In this document: one piece after another, positions 52,946 to 62,010 of the stretch
How the letters are laid out: each line of letters starts with the position of its first letter
How positions within the stretch are numbered: the first letter of the stretch is position 1
DNA from: an uncultured Bacteroidota bacterium
GTDB taxonomy: Bacteria > Bacteroidota > Bacteroidia > JABEUT01
Reading direction: 5' to 3'
Assembly (NCBI GenBank): GCA_903863935.1
Contig: CAIPDV010000080.1
Coordinates: 62,001 to 126,000, forward strand
Length of the DNA: 64,000 bases
The notes under the pieces: model-generated
The model's input: the letters and a program-made list of their open reading frames with translations, nothing else
Told to the model about the DNA's origin: nothing
Database searches by the model: none
Program-made: the position numbers and the translations under genes

Positions 52946-55366
52946 CAGCCATGCCAACACCATTCTCAACTTCCCCCACGATACATCAGCAGGCACTCTT
53001 TCCTTAATTCCTGCTAGTTGAATACTTCCTCCATCGGGAGTATAATATTTGGCAATTGTATCCACTTCAGTCATGGGCATTACCTCAGTAATATCAATTT
53101 GACCGCTGCCTATTGCTTTCGCAAGATGTGCTTCAATGGTGCTTTCCGCATAGTTCCGTTCAATTGCAGTCTCGGCAATTGATTTACCGCTCCTGATTGA
53201 TTTGAGCGTTATACCTACTGTGTCTGTAATCTGTTTGGGTTGAATATCCTTTTCTTTGCAATAGGTATTTACAATAGTTACAATATCCTCAGCAAACGGA
53301 CTTATTTTTATTTTATTAATTCCTTTAATATTGATTAATGACTCTTTATCACAAGGGAGATTTTCACAAATTTTTTCAACCACCTTATTACTAAAAATCC
53401 GGGTAACAGAAACACGATTTTCTCTGGCTAATCTTTTCCTGAGTTCATTGATTCTATTATATAGAACACCCACCCCGGTAGGGTTTTCAATATCTATCAT
53501 GCTGGCATTTGATGACTTAATTTTTGCAATCGGTTCTATTGCCTTTTTACTATTCTCCAAATATGCATTCAGTAAAAAGCCTTCTTTGCAAAAATTTATT
53601 TTTCGCAAAATCTCGTGAATAATAACATTCAATTCTATCAACGGATCATCCAATTTCCGTGACACTTTTTTGGTCTTAACACTCAATTGATGGTGGATAA
53701 AATTTTCTTTCCAATCGTTTATCTCTTTAGAGAAATAGTTTGCTGCATCTTTAACTCTTTTTTGCAAGGCTTCATTCGTTTCTACATCCGGATTTTGGTT
53801 GTAGGTATTGGTCAAATAACCTTTGAACTTTTCCGCCACTTCGGTTATTCCCTTTTGTTTGTTCATCAAATTATCAATCCAAAGAAAGCTTGTAGGAGTA
53901 AGGGTTTCCGGGTTCGCTTTCATAACATCATTCAACTCTTTCAATTCAAAATGCCAGTTCTTCCAACTGAAAATGTTTTGCAATTCCTTTTGAATAAAGA
54001 GTTCCCTCTCCTCGACAAACCGCCTTTCCAAATCTCTTTCCTTTTGATTTTTGGCCGTCCAGTCAGTAAGGTTCTGCGTTGCTCCCATGAACCTTTGATT
54101 GACGGGTGATGTAAGCACTAATCCTTCTAAAGATGTGCATCTACTGAGTGCAACATAAACCTGCCCATTTGCAAACGCTTTTTCCGCATCAATAATTAAT
54201 TTATCGAATGTAAGCCCCTGACTTTTATGAATGGTAATAGCCCATGCAAGCCGTAACGGATATTGCTGAAAGCTGCCCAACTCCTCCTCTTCTATTTGGC
54301 GGGTGGTCGGATTGAGCGAATAATTCATGTTTTTCCACTCGTATTTCTGCACCTCAATATCATAATTCTCGCCCTTGCATCTTACGCGTATGGTATCATT
54401 ATCCAGATACGTAACCGTACCTATTTTCCCATTGAAATATTTGCGTTCTTCTGTATCGTTTTTCAGAAACATAACCTGCGCACCTTCTTTCAAATCGAGG
54501 TATTGTTCTGCCGGAAAAATATGCTCCGGAAAGTTGCCTTCAACATGTGCTAGAAAAGTAATTTGACGTGCGTCCAGATCCCCTAATTTGCCTTTGTTTA
54601 TTGCATCCGACTGGGAATTGTGAGTAGTAAGGGTGATGTATCCTTCTTCCTCATCGGCCACAAAATTTCGCTGCAGGCGGGAGTTAAGTAACTCGTAATT
54701 TTCTTGTGTCAAATCATTATTTCTAACTCCGTTCAATATCTCAATAAAAGCATCATCCTGCTGACGAAAAATTTCTTTCAGTTCGATCATCACCGGAATA
54801 TTTTCCTTTAAAACCAAGCTGTCGAAAAAGAAAATAGAGGCGTAATATTCCTTTAAAAACTCCCATTCATCCCTTTTCACCACCGGTGGAAGCTGGTGCA
54901 GATCGCCGATAAATAAAACCTGCACTCCTCCAAATGGCTCATTATATCTGCGTCTCACACTCCGTAAAATGGTATCAATTGCATCGATAGAATGTGATGC
55001 AACCATACTCGTTTCATCAATAATCAACAACTCCAACTTGCGCAATAAATTCAGTTTGTCTCCATGATAGTGTATCTGCGACAAAAGCGAATGACTGTTC
55101 ACTGCATTCTCATTGGAAGAATTTTTCGACGGAACAAACGGAGCAAAAGGCAATTGAAATAATGAGTGCAGAGTAACTCCGCCTGCATTAATTGCAGCAA
55201 CACCGGTTGGTGCAGCAACTACCATATTCTTGCGGCTGTTTGCACGCAGGTATTTCAGAAAAGTAGTTTTCCCGGTTCCTGCTTTCCCGGTGAGAAAAAT
55301 ATTTTGGTTTGTTTCGGTTACAAAACGATAGGCGAGATTAAACTCTTCGGTTAATTTAATTTCCAT
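52931..55366 (-). CDS. Pif1-like helicase with HRDC and HTH C-terminal domains
   Basis: An 811-residue SF1B helicase. Walker A is TGKAGTGKTTFLKYL, motif Ia AAPTGVAAINAGGVTLHSLF, Walker B LLIIDETSMVASH, motif III FIGDLHQLPPV, and the later motif AITIHKSQGLTFDKLIID. The C-terminus has an HRDC-like part (LRKRLARENRVSVTRIFSNK, about 650-720) and a helix-turn-helix like HTH_40 (SIRSGKSIAETAIERNYAES, about 735-775). Pif1 helicases unwind G-quadruplex and R-loop DNA. This architecture is known in Bacteroidota. Confidence 0.87.
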   Translation of the reverse strand: MEIKLTEEFNLAYRFVTETNQNIFLTGKAGTGKTTFLKYLRANSRKNMVVAAPTGVAAINAGGVTLHSLFQLPFAPFVPSKNSSNENAVNSHSLLSQIHYHGDKLNLLRKLELLIIDETSMVASHSIDAIDTILRSVRRRYNEPFGGVQVLFIGDLHQLPPVVKRDEWEFLKEYYASIFFFDSLVLKENIPVMIELKEIFRQQDDAFIEILNGVRNNDLTQENYELLNSRLQRNFVADEEEGYITLTTHNSQSDAINKGKLGDLDARQITFLAHVEGNFPEHIFPAEQYLDLKEGAQVMFLKNDTEERKYFNGKIGTVTYLDNDTIRVRCKGENYDIEVQKYEWKNMNYSLNPTTRQIEEEELGSFQQYPLRLAWAITIHKSQGLTFDKLIIDAEKAFANGQVYVALSRCTSLEGLVLTSPVNQRFMGATQNLTDWTAKNQKERDLERRFVEERELFIQKELQNIFSWKNWHFELKELNDVMKANPETLTPTSFLWIDNLMNKQKGITEVAEKFKGYLTNTYNQNPDVETNEALQKRVKDAANYFSKEINDWKENFIHHQLSVKTKKVSRKLDDPLIELNVIIHEILRKINFCKEGFLLNAYLENSKKAIEPIAKIKSSNASMIDIENPTGVGVLYNRINELRKRLARENRVSVTRIFSNKVVEKICENLPCDKESLINIKGINKIKISPFAEDIVTIVNTYCKEKDIQPKQITDTVGITLKSIRSGKSIAETAIERNYAESTIEAHLAKAIGSGQIDITEVMPMTEVDTIAKYYTPDGGSIQLAGIKERVPADVSWGKLRMVLAWLQRSS

Positions 55367-55386
55367 TACTTTTTCTTAAAAACCTT

Positions 55387-55394
55387 CAAATTTA
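55387..55394 (-). promoter_or_regulatory. -7 box of the helicase gene
   Basis: Minus-strand TAAATTTG (TAnnTTTG), 20 bp before the ATG at 55366. Confidence 0.55.
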
Positions 55395-55490
55395 AGCTTT
55401 ATAGCAGACTACCAACGCACTTTTTGCAGTATATTTCATTGAGTACTAGCCATATTAATCTAGATTAACTTCTTTTTCCCCTTTTTTGCG

Positions 55491-55498
55491 TAATTTTA
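55491..55498 (+). promoter_or_regulatory. Possible -7 box of the chorismate operon
   Basis: TAATTTTA, one mismatch from TAnnTTTG, ends 10 bp before the ATG at 55509. It is the best candidate in the 133-bp gap; no attenuator or leader peptide was seen. Confidence 0.35.
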
Positions 55499-55508
55499 CG
55501 TGGTATTT

Positions 55509-56483
55509 ATGATTGAAGATATAAAGAATCCAGCTGTTTCCGTTATTGCGGGGCCCTGTTCCATAAGCGAAGATAATTTCCACGAGTTATACCAATTGGC
55601 ATCTATTGAGGTGCGTAATTCATTGGGAAATTTGCAGCGAGCCATTTCTGGCGTTAGAGTTGTAGGATTAAAATCCCGTACCAATTACCGGCCCGAAGGC
55701 AATGATTTGGGAATTGATTATCCGCTTTTTTTACATAACCTATCTATCTACCGTCAAGGTGGAAGCATCAATGATTTTGTTATGATGCCCGGTATAGAAA
55801 TGGCCGGGAGGTTTGCCAAAGAAACAGGGTTGATTGTAGCATCCGAAATAGTTTCTCCACTTATTCAGGTTCCGCTTTTTGAGCGTTTGCTTAAGGACGA
55901 TAATGTGTTATTATGGAATCCGGCTGTATCGCAAATTGGTTGGCATTTTCTTGAAATGACTCAGTTTTTAAAAGGCACTAACTGGAAATTAGGACTTAAA
56001 AATCCGAAATGGCAGGGAAAGAAAAAATATGATGCCGCTACTGCAACTGAATTAACTTCCATGGAAAAAGCATGGCTGGGGCTTAGCACCTATGCTGCCG
56101 GTTTTCAGGACAGAATTATTTTTATTCACCGTGGCGTAAATCTTGCAGAAAGCGGTATGTACCGAAATATGCCAATGCATGAATCGGCGAAAAAAATTAA
56201 ACAAATCACAGGAGCAAAAATGTATTTCGACCCAAGCCACTCCTATGGATCAAAACTACGGGATAAGATTGTGGATGGTACGGTTGAGGCTATGAAAATG
56301 ATGTTTTCGGAAGATGAATACCTCTATGATGGTATTCTAATTGAGGCAGGTTCATCACGCACAGATTCAGGACAGCATATTACTCATAACGAATTGCAGG
56401 GATTAGTAAATTCCATTGCTAAGTTTAGAGATATAGCTCAACCCGTAGAAAAAACCGAACCACGCCCAGCGGGCATTAATTAA
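55509..56483 (+). CDS. DAHP synthase superfamily protein (divergent), first gene of chorismate operon
   Basis: A 324-residue TIM-barrel protein. The DAHPS/KDO8PS motif is SVIAGPCSISEDNF, with GLKSRTNYRPEGNDLGIDYP, IIFIHRGVNLAESGMYRN, YFDPSHSYGSKLRD and GILIEAGSSRTDSGQHI. These give the metal ligands Cys, His, Glu and probably Asp. It differs from usual forms: KSRT instead of KPRT, and the Glu-Asp spacing is shorter. First position in an otherwise complete chorismate operon supports 3-deoxy-D-arabino-heptulosonate 7-phosphate synthase activity (PEP plus erythrose 4-phosphate). No chorismate mutase domain is fused. I chose ATG 55509 over GTG 55500. Confidence 0.75.
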   Translation: MIEDIKNPAVSVIAGPCSISEDNFHELYQLASIEVRNSLGNLQRAISGVRVVGLKSRTNYRPEGNDLGIDYPLFLHNLSIYRQGGSINDFVMMPGIEMAGRFAKETGLIVASEIVSPLIQVPLFERLLKDDNVLLWNPAVSQIGWHFLEMTQFLKGTNWKLGLKNPKWQGKKKYDAATATELTSMEKAWLGLSTYAAGFQDRIIFIHRGVNLAESGMYRNMPMHESAKKIKQITGAKMYFDPSHSYGSKLRDKIVDGTVEAMKMMFSEDEYLYDGILIEAGSSRTDSGQHITHNELQGLVNSIAKFRDIAQPVEKTEPRPAGIN

Positions 56484-56494
56484 GCCTTTTTAAT

Positions 56495-57580
56495 ATGAAG
56501 ACTTCTTCACCGGAACCAATTTTTTATTCTGTTCCCGGTGTCACGCTTACTATACCTGTATATACCGGCCATAATTTATTTAATAAATTAAAATCTCTAT
56601 TTTCGTTTGATACTTTTTCTTCTGTTCTAGTTTTAGTGGATGAAAATGTAAATAAGTATTGGGATAAGAAAATTTTGGAAGTACTCGGAAAGGACACATT
56701 TTATTTAGTAATTAAGGCAGCTGAAAAAAATAAAAGCCTGACCACGGTAGAAAAAATATGGACCTCTCTTTCCCAAAATAGGTTAGACCGAAGATCTCTT
56801 GTTATTAATATTGGAGGAGGCATGGCCTGCGATATCGGGGCCTTTGCTGCAAGTACTTTTATGCGTGGAATTCCATTTGTAAATGTCCCCACTACCTTAC
56901 TTGCACAGGCTGATGCAGCTATTGGTGGAAAAACAGGCTTCAATTTTAATGGCTTAAAAAATACAATAGGAACGTTTGCTTCCCCCCTTGCAATAATAAG
57001 TGATACCGCTTTTCTTACTACTCTTCCTCAACGGGAATTCAATTCAGGTTTTGCAGAAATTATTAAACATGCCATTATTGCCGATGCCCAATTATTCGCT
57101 GATTTAGGGAAGAAAAAACTAACCAACCTGAAAGGCAAAGAACTGGATAAAATACTTTCACAGTCTACCCAAATAAAGTGCGATATAGTTAAAAAAGACC
57201 CTTACGAAAAAAGTGATCGCAAGAAATTAAACTTTGGACATACCGTTGGGCATGCAATAGAAATGGCCTGCAAAAACAAATTGTTGCATGGCGAAGCAGT
57301 GGCTATAGGAATGATTGCCGAAGCCAGAGTGTCCTTTCTTTCCGGACATCTTTCAGAAAATAAATTCCGGGACATTGAAAAATTACTTAGCAATGCTAAT
57401 CTTCCGATCCAAATTACTGCTACCAATAAAAAACTGATTTTCGAAAAAATGCTGTCCGATAAAAAGAATGTGAGCCAACAGATAAAGTGGGTATTCCTTG
57501 AAGATATTGGTAAAGTAATGGTGGATGTGGTTTTACCGACTGAAATAATAAACGAAGGACTTAATTATATCCTGAAATAA
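56495..57580 (+). CDS. aroB: 3-dehydroquinate synthase
   Basis: Cyclises DAHP to 3-dehydroquinate with NAD and a metal. The 361-residue protein has the NAD-binding segment RSLVINIGGGMACDIGAFAA, the FVNVPTTLLAQADAAIGGKT signature, GFAEIIKHAIIAD and the metal-binding histidines in LNFGHTVGHAIEM and HGEAVAIGM. Length is normal. It lies 11 bp after the DAHP synthase gene and 3 bp before aroA::aroK. Confidence 0.95.
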   Translation: MKTSSPEPIFYSVPGVTLTIPVYTGHNLFNKLKSLFSFDTFSSVLVLVDENVNKYWDKKILEVLGKDTFYLVIKAAEKNKSLTTVEKIWTSLSQNRLDRRSLVINIGGGMACDIGAFAASTFMRGIPFVNVPTTLLAQADAAIGGKTGFNFNGLKNTIGTFASPLAIISDTAFLTTLPQREFNSGFAEIIKHAIIADAQLFADLGKKKLTNLKGKELDKILSQSTQIKCDIVKKDPYEKSDRKKLNFGHTVGHAIEMACKNKLLHGEAVAIGMIAEARVSFLSGHLSENKFRDIEKLLSNANLPIQITATNKKLIFEKMLSDKKNVSQQIKWVFLEDIGKVMVDVVLPTEIINEGLNYILK

Positions 57581-57583
57581 GCC

Positions 57584-59395
57584 ATGAGTTTAGTTAGGAG
57601 CATTGCAACTATACATCCCTTAAATGGAGCTATAAAGGCCCAAATAATTGTTCCCGGCTCAAAAAGTTTCACTAACCGCGCATTGATTATTGCTTCGTTA
57701 GCAAATGGCACAAGCACTTTATCGGGCTATTCCAATTCAAATGATAGTTTACTCCTGATAAATATACTTAAACTATTTGGTATAGATATTTTAATTGAAA
57801 AAGACTTAATTACAATAAAAGGTAACCCCGGTAAATTCAAAGAGTTCATTGGAAAAATAGATGTAGAAGATGCCGGAACCGTAATGCGATTCTTAACAGC
57901 ATTATGTTGTATTATTCCGGGAGAAATTATTCTGGAAGGCTCATCACGTATGCATCAGCGGCCTATTAAGGGCCTTGTAGATGCGCTCAAACAATTAGGC
58001 ACTGATATTACTTATTTAGGCGAGGAAGGGTTTCCACCTCTAAAAATAAAAGGTGGACCGCTAGATGGTGGAAAAGTGGAAATGGATGCATCAAAAAGCA
58101 GCCAGTTTATTTCTGCATTATTAATGATTGCTCCTGTTTTAAACCCCCATTTGGAAATAGTTACGGAAGGAGAAATTGCTTCGGCCCCTTACATTGAAAT
58201 GACAATTTCAGCCATGAAACAGTTTGGTTTAAGTGTTGAGGCAAACGCTGGGAAATATAGTATTAAAGGGGGTTCCGGATATACTTCAACAAACTATTTG
58301 GTTGAAGGAGATGCTTCTTCTGCATCTTATTTTTTTGCATTAGCCGCATTAACACAAAGTACCATTCGGGTAAATAATATTTCTCCAACAAGTTTACAGG
58401 GCGATGTCAAATTTGCAGATCTATTATTACAAATGGGTTGCCAGGTAACCAAGGGTGAAAACTATATTGAAGTAATAGGCACAAATGAACTGCATGGCAT
58501 TATGGCCGACATGAAAGATATGCAGGATGTGGCACAAACTCTGGCTGTGGTAGCGGCATTTGCCGATGGAGATACAACAATTACAGGTGTAAAAAACCTC
58601 GAAATAAAAGAGACTAAAAGACTATCAGCACTACAAAAAGAATTACTCCGGATGGGTATTAAATCTACCATTGGGGTTGATCATATTATGATTAAAGGAG
58701 GTCAGCCGAATGGCACGTTAATCCGCACTCATAATGACCATCGAATGGCAATGGCATTTGCTATTGCAGGTGCAAAAACACCCGATATGCAAATTGAGTC
58801 ACCGGAAGTGGTTAGTAAATCGTTCCCAGAATTTTGGCAAAAACTTAGCGAAACAGGAATAAAAACTCAACATGCGGAAGAGCCCATGAACATTGTTCTC
58901 ATTGGTTATATGGGTGCCGGAAAAACAACTGTTGCAAAACTATTATCTGAGCAAACAGGGTTGCCTTTAATTGAAACTGACTCGGAAATCGTTGCTCAAT
59001 CGGGATTAGGATCTGTTGGTGAAATCTTTGAACAGAAAGGTGAGACTTACTTTCGTGAATTAGAGAAAAAGGCAGTAACGGAGGCTTCTCTGAAAACAGA
59101 GGTAATTATTTCATGCGGCGGCGGCGTGGTGATGAGTTATGATAATATTGCAGCATTGCGAAAATTTGGTAAAATAATTTACCTCGCAGCTTCATTCGAT
59201 ATTATTAAAGAACGATTGAATAATACTGATTCCCGTCCACTATTTAAAGATGAACCGATGGCACAATTACTCTATCAAATCCGCTTGCCGCTTTACACTC
59301 AATATGCCGATGAAGTAATACAAACAGATAAATTATCTCCTACTGAAATAGCTAATATTATTGCATCTAAAATAAAATTGAAAAGTGCAAAATAG
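57584..59395 (+). CDS. Fused EPSP synthase and shikimate kinase
   Basis: A 603-residue bifunctional protein. Residues 1 to about 430 are 3-phosphoshikimate 1-carboxyvinyltransferase (AroA): IVPGSKSFTNRALIIASLAN, DAGTVMRFLTALCC, HQRPIKGLVDALKQL, LVEGDASSASYFFALAAL and NDHRMAMAFAIAG. After the short linker KTQHAEEP, residues 435-603 are shikimate kinase (AroK): MNIVLIGYMGAGKTTVAKLL (P-loop), LIETDSEIV, YFRELEKKAV, SCGGGVV and DSRPLFKD. The frame is continuous. An internal ATG at 58886 could also give free kinase by internal initiation. In the pathway the kinase acts just before EPSP synthase. Confidence 0.93.
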   Translation: MSLVRSIATIHPLNGAIKAQIIVPGSKSFTNRALIIASLANGTSTLSGYSNSNDSLLLINILKLFGIDILIEKDLITIKGNPGKFKEFIGKIDVEDAGTVMRFLTALCCIIPGEIILEGSSRMHQRPIKGLVDALKQLGTDITYLGEEGFPPLKIKGGPLDGGKVEMDASKSSQFISALLMIAPVLNPHLEIVTEGEIASAPYIEMTISAMKQFGLSVEANAGKYSIKGGSGYTSTNYLVEGDASSASYFFALAALTQSTIRVNNISPTSLQGDVKFADLLLQMGCQVTKGENYIEVIGTNELHGIMADMKDMQDVAQTLAVVAAFADGDTTITGVKNLEIKETKRLSALQKELLRMGIKSTIGVDHIMIKGGQPNGTLIRTHNDHRMAMAFAIAGAKTPDMQIESPEVVSKSFPEFWQKLSETGIKTQHAEEPMNIVLIGYMGAGKTTVAKLLSEQTGLPLIETDSEIVAQSGLGSVGEIFEQKGETYFRELEKKAVTEASLKTEVIISCGGGVVMSYDNIAALRKFGKIIYLAASFDIIKERLNNTDSRPLFKDEPMAQLLYQIRLPLYTQYADEVIQTDKLSPTEIANIIASKIKLKSAK

Positions 59396-60200
59396 TGCAA
59401 AGAAAATATGTTTGGTAATTAAGGACAAGGTATCACAATCCTTATCGCCTACCATGCACAATGCAGCTTACAAGGCTTTAGGAATTGATTCGGAGTATAC
59501 ATTTTTAGCAAGGCAGATTAAACCGGAAGAACTTGCTAATGCCATGCAAAATGAATTGCGAACTTCCGACATTTGTGCTTTTGCTATTACAATTCCTCAC
59601 AAAGAAACCATCATCAATTATCTTGATGAAATTGATTCAACAGCCAAAGAAATTGGTGCCGTTAATACTGTGATAAACGTAAATGGAAAATTAAAAGGAT
59701 ATAATACTGATTGGGAAGGTGCGATGAATTCGCTTTTGAAATATACTTCACTCAAAAATAAAAAAGTCGCTATACTTGGCTCTGGTGGCACTGCACGTGC
59801 TATTGCTTATGGCCTATCTAAAGAGGGTAGCGAAATTAGTTTATATACTAGAAATATAGATACCGGTACAAAAATTGCAACCCAGTTCGGGTGTAAATTA
59901 TTTTCTTGGGATAACCGGGAAGAGGCCTGCAATGCAGATATAATAATCAATACAACGCCTATTGGAAGAGAGGATGATGCCACTCCCCTTTCGGGAAATA
60001 GAATGCAGGCGCAACAAATTATCTTTGATGTAAATTATAAAAAAGGTAGCACACAATTGTTAAATTTGGCGAAGCAAAAGAATGCGATTACGATTGATGG
60101 GTTAGAAATGTTACTTCAACAGGGAATGCTGCAATTTGAATTATATACCGGCTTGAAAGCCCCGGAGGAAGCAATGAGAAAGGCACTTTACAATGAATAA
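59385..60200 (+). CDS. aroE: Shikimate dehydrogenase
   Basis: Reduces 3-dehydroshikimate with NADPH. The 271-residue protein begins at GTG 59385 and overlaps aroA::aroK by 11 bp. Motifs: SLSPTMHNAAYKALGI (substrate binding), ITIPHKETIINYLDEID with the catalytic Lys, GYNTDWEGAM with the catalytic Asp, VAILGSGGTARAIAYGL (NADP) and the closing DGLEMLLQQGMLQFEL. Full length. Confidence 0.94.
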   Translation: MQNSAKKICLVIKDKVSQSLSPTMHNAAYKALGIDSEYTFLARQIKPEELANAMQNELRTSDICAFAITIPHKETIINYLDEIDSTAKEIGAVNTVINVNGKLKGYNTDWEGAMNSLLKYTSLKNKKVAILGSGGTARAIAYGLSKEGSEISLYTRNIDTGTKIATQFGCKLFSWDNREEACNADIIINTTPIGREDDATPLSGNRMQAQQIIFDVNYKKGSTQLLNLAKQKNAITIDGLEMLLQQGMLQFELYTGLKAPEEAMRKALYNE

Positions 60201-60873
60201 GGATTTCAAAATATGCACTGTAGTTCAAGGTAAGAGCCTTGAATCTTTCGTTAGAAATTTGAAGAAGGCCCAAAAAACTGCTTCGATGATTGAGTTGCGT
60301 GCTGATTCAATCACAGATTTTAGCGTCGAAGATATTCCCATCATTAAAGGGCTGGTGAAAGTCGCCTGCATCTTTACTTGCAGAAGTAATAAAGAAGGTG
60401 GATTGTTTGAAGGTTCATTAGCAAAACAAAATGAAATTCTTAAAAATGCATTTGAATCAGGATTTGATTATGTTGATGTAGCATACAATAACCCTGTGAT
60501 AGATGACCTATCTGATGAAGAGAAAAAACATCTGCTAGTTTCTTATCATAATAATAAAAGTACTCCTACTCTTATTGAATTAGCAGAGCTTTTAAAATAT
60601 CTGCGCTCTTTTAATCCGGCCATTATTAAGATAGCCACTTTTGTTAAGGAGAAGATGGATGTGCCTATATTAGCTGCTCTTTTAAGAAAACGTAAGAAAG
60701 ATGAAAAACTAATTGTAATTGGTATGGGCAAAAAAGGTGAAATAACCCGGTTGACTTTTCCACCCGCAGGAAGTTATATCGCTTATGTTACCATGAAAGG
60801 CGAAAAAAATATTGCCCCTGGAATGCTTACAGAAAAAGACTTACAGCCAATTTTTAATTATCTTAATAAATAA
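60193..60873 (+). CDS. aroD: 3-dehydroquinate dehydratase, type I
   Basis: A Schiff-base enzyme that dehydrates 3-dehydroquinate. The 226-residue TIM barrel shows IELRADSITDF, CIFTCRSNKEGGLFEG, the catalytic His in LLVSYHNNKST and the Schiff-base Lys in AIIKIATFVKEKMD, with GMGKKGEITRLTFPPAGSYI near the end. It overlaps aroE by 8 bp. Many bacteria use type II; a type I enzyme next to aroE recalls the AROM and plant fusions. Confidence 0.93.
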   Translation: MNKDFKICTVVQGKSLESFVRNLKKAQKTASMIELRADSITDFSVEDIPIIKGLVKVACIFTCRSNKEGGLFEGSLAKQNEILKNAFESGFDYVDVAYNNPVIDDLSDEEKKHLLVSYHNNKSTPTLIELAELLKYLRSFNPAIIKIATFVKEKMDVPILAALLRKRKKDEKLIVIGMGKKGEITRLTFPPAGSYIAYVTMKGEKNIAPGMLTEKDLQPIFNYLNK

Positions 60874-60877
60874 CAAT

Positions 60878-61999
60878 ATGCCCGGCAATTCATTTGGAGA
60901 ACTATTTAGTATTACGACTTTTGGTGAATCTCACGGTGCAGCTATTGGAGTTATTATTGACGGCTGCCCTCCCGGATTAGCCTTATCTGAAAAGGATATT
61001 CAGCCCGACCTTGATCGCCGAAAACCCGGTCAGAGTAAAATCACTACTCAAAGAAAAGAAGAAGATGCTATTCATATTCTCTCCGGAGTATTTAATGGAA
61101 AAACTACCGGCACACCTATTATGTTGATGGCGTATAATAAAGATGCAAATCCGAAAGATTATGAAAAACTAAAAGACCTCTATCGCCCATCCCATGCCGA
61201 TTATACCTATGATTTAAAATATGGTATTCGCGATTGGAGAGGTAGCGGAAGAGCGAGTGCAAGAGAAACTTTAGCAAGAGTAGCGGCTGGTGCCATTGCA
61301 AAAAAATATTTGAAAGAAAAATGCGGAGTAGAATTTCTGAGCCATGTGGTGCAGATTGGTACAATCCGCGCTGATATTGACATGCAAAAGGTAACATCAA
61401 AAGCCATTGATGCAAGTTTAGTGCGTTGTCCTGATAAATCTGCATCTGACAAAATGCTGAAATTAATTGAAGAAGTCCGTAAGGAAGGTGATTCAGTTGG
61501 TGGAATTATTCGCGGCTTGGTTCGCAATGTGCCTCCCGGTTTAGGCGAACCAGTATTCGATAAACTTCCCGCTGATTTAGGCAAAGCCATGCTAAGTATT
61601 AACGCCGTAAAAGGTTTTGATTTCGGCTCGGGCTTTGGTGGTTCAATCATGCGTGGCAGCGACCATAATGATGAATTCATCCTATCGTCATTGCGAGGCT
61701 CTGCGAAGCAATCTTACCCTAAAGGCAGCAAGAATATTACGACCAAAACCAACAATTCCGGCGGAACATTAGGTGGCATCTCCACCGGAGAAGATATTTA
61801 TTTCCGGGTAGCATTTAAGCCTGTAGCAAGCATTGCACTTCAACAAAATACCGTCACCCGTTCCGGAAAAGCAACTAAGATTTCTGTTGAAGGAAGGCAT
61901 GACCCTTGTGTTTTACCAAGGGCAGTGCCTATTGTAGATGCTATGGCTGCCTTAGTTTTAATGGACCATTATTTGAGGAATAAGGCGCAGAACGGGTAG
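60878..61999 (+). CDS. aroC: Chorismate synthase with an in-frame repeat insertion
   Basis: Converts EPSP to chorismate with reduced FMN. The 373-residue protein starts MPGNSFGELFSITTFGESHG at 60878; the open frame upstream overlaps aroD and is not used. Motifs: DRRKPGQSKITTQRKEED, DWRGSGRASARETLARVAAG, GSGFGGSIMRGSDHNDEF, TKTNNSGGTLGGISTGEDI and RHDPCVLPRAVPIVDAMAAL. Residues 270-281 (SSLRGSAKQSYP) are encoded by a 38-bp interspersed repeat, in a position where the usual enzyme has a short loop between DEF and the TxTNNSGG motif. The frame and catalytic motifs are intact, so the product is probably active. Confidence 0.93.
   Translation: MPGNSFGELFSITTFGESHGAAIGVIIDGCPPGLALSEKDIQPDLDRRKPGQSKITTQRKEEDAIHILSGVFNGKTTGTPIMLMAYNKDANPKDYEKLKDLYRPSHADYTYDLKYGIRDWRGSGRASARETLARVAAGAIAKKYLKEKCGVEFLSHVVQIGTIRADIDMQKVTSKAIDASLVRCPDKSASDKMLKLIEEVRKEGDSVGGIIRGLVRNVPPGLGEPVFDKLPADLGKAMLSINAVKGFDFGSGFGGSIMRGSDHNDEFILSSLRGSAKQSYPKGSKNITTKTNNSGGTLGGISTGEDIYFRVAFKPVASIALQQNTVTRSGKATKISVEGRHDPCVLPRAVPIVDAMAALVLMDHYLRNKAQNG
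61685..61722. repeat. CGTCATTGCGAGG-family repeat arm inside aroC
   Basis: 38 bp starting TCGTCATTGCGAGGCTCTGC and ending CTTACCCTAA. It matches positions 39868-39831 (minus strand) with one mismatch. Only one arm is present. Confidence 0.95.
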
Positions 62000-62010
62000 G
62001 AAATATTTTG

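Noticed and set aside
60812-60877. N-terminal extension of AroC
   Set aside because: It overlaps the 3' end of aroD in another frame; chorismate synthase normally begins at the MPGNSFG start.
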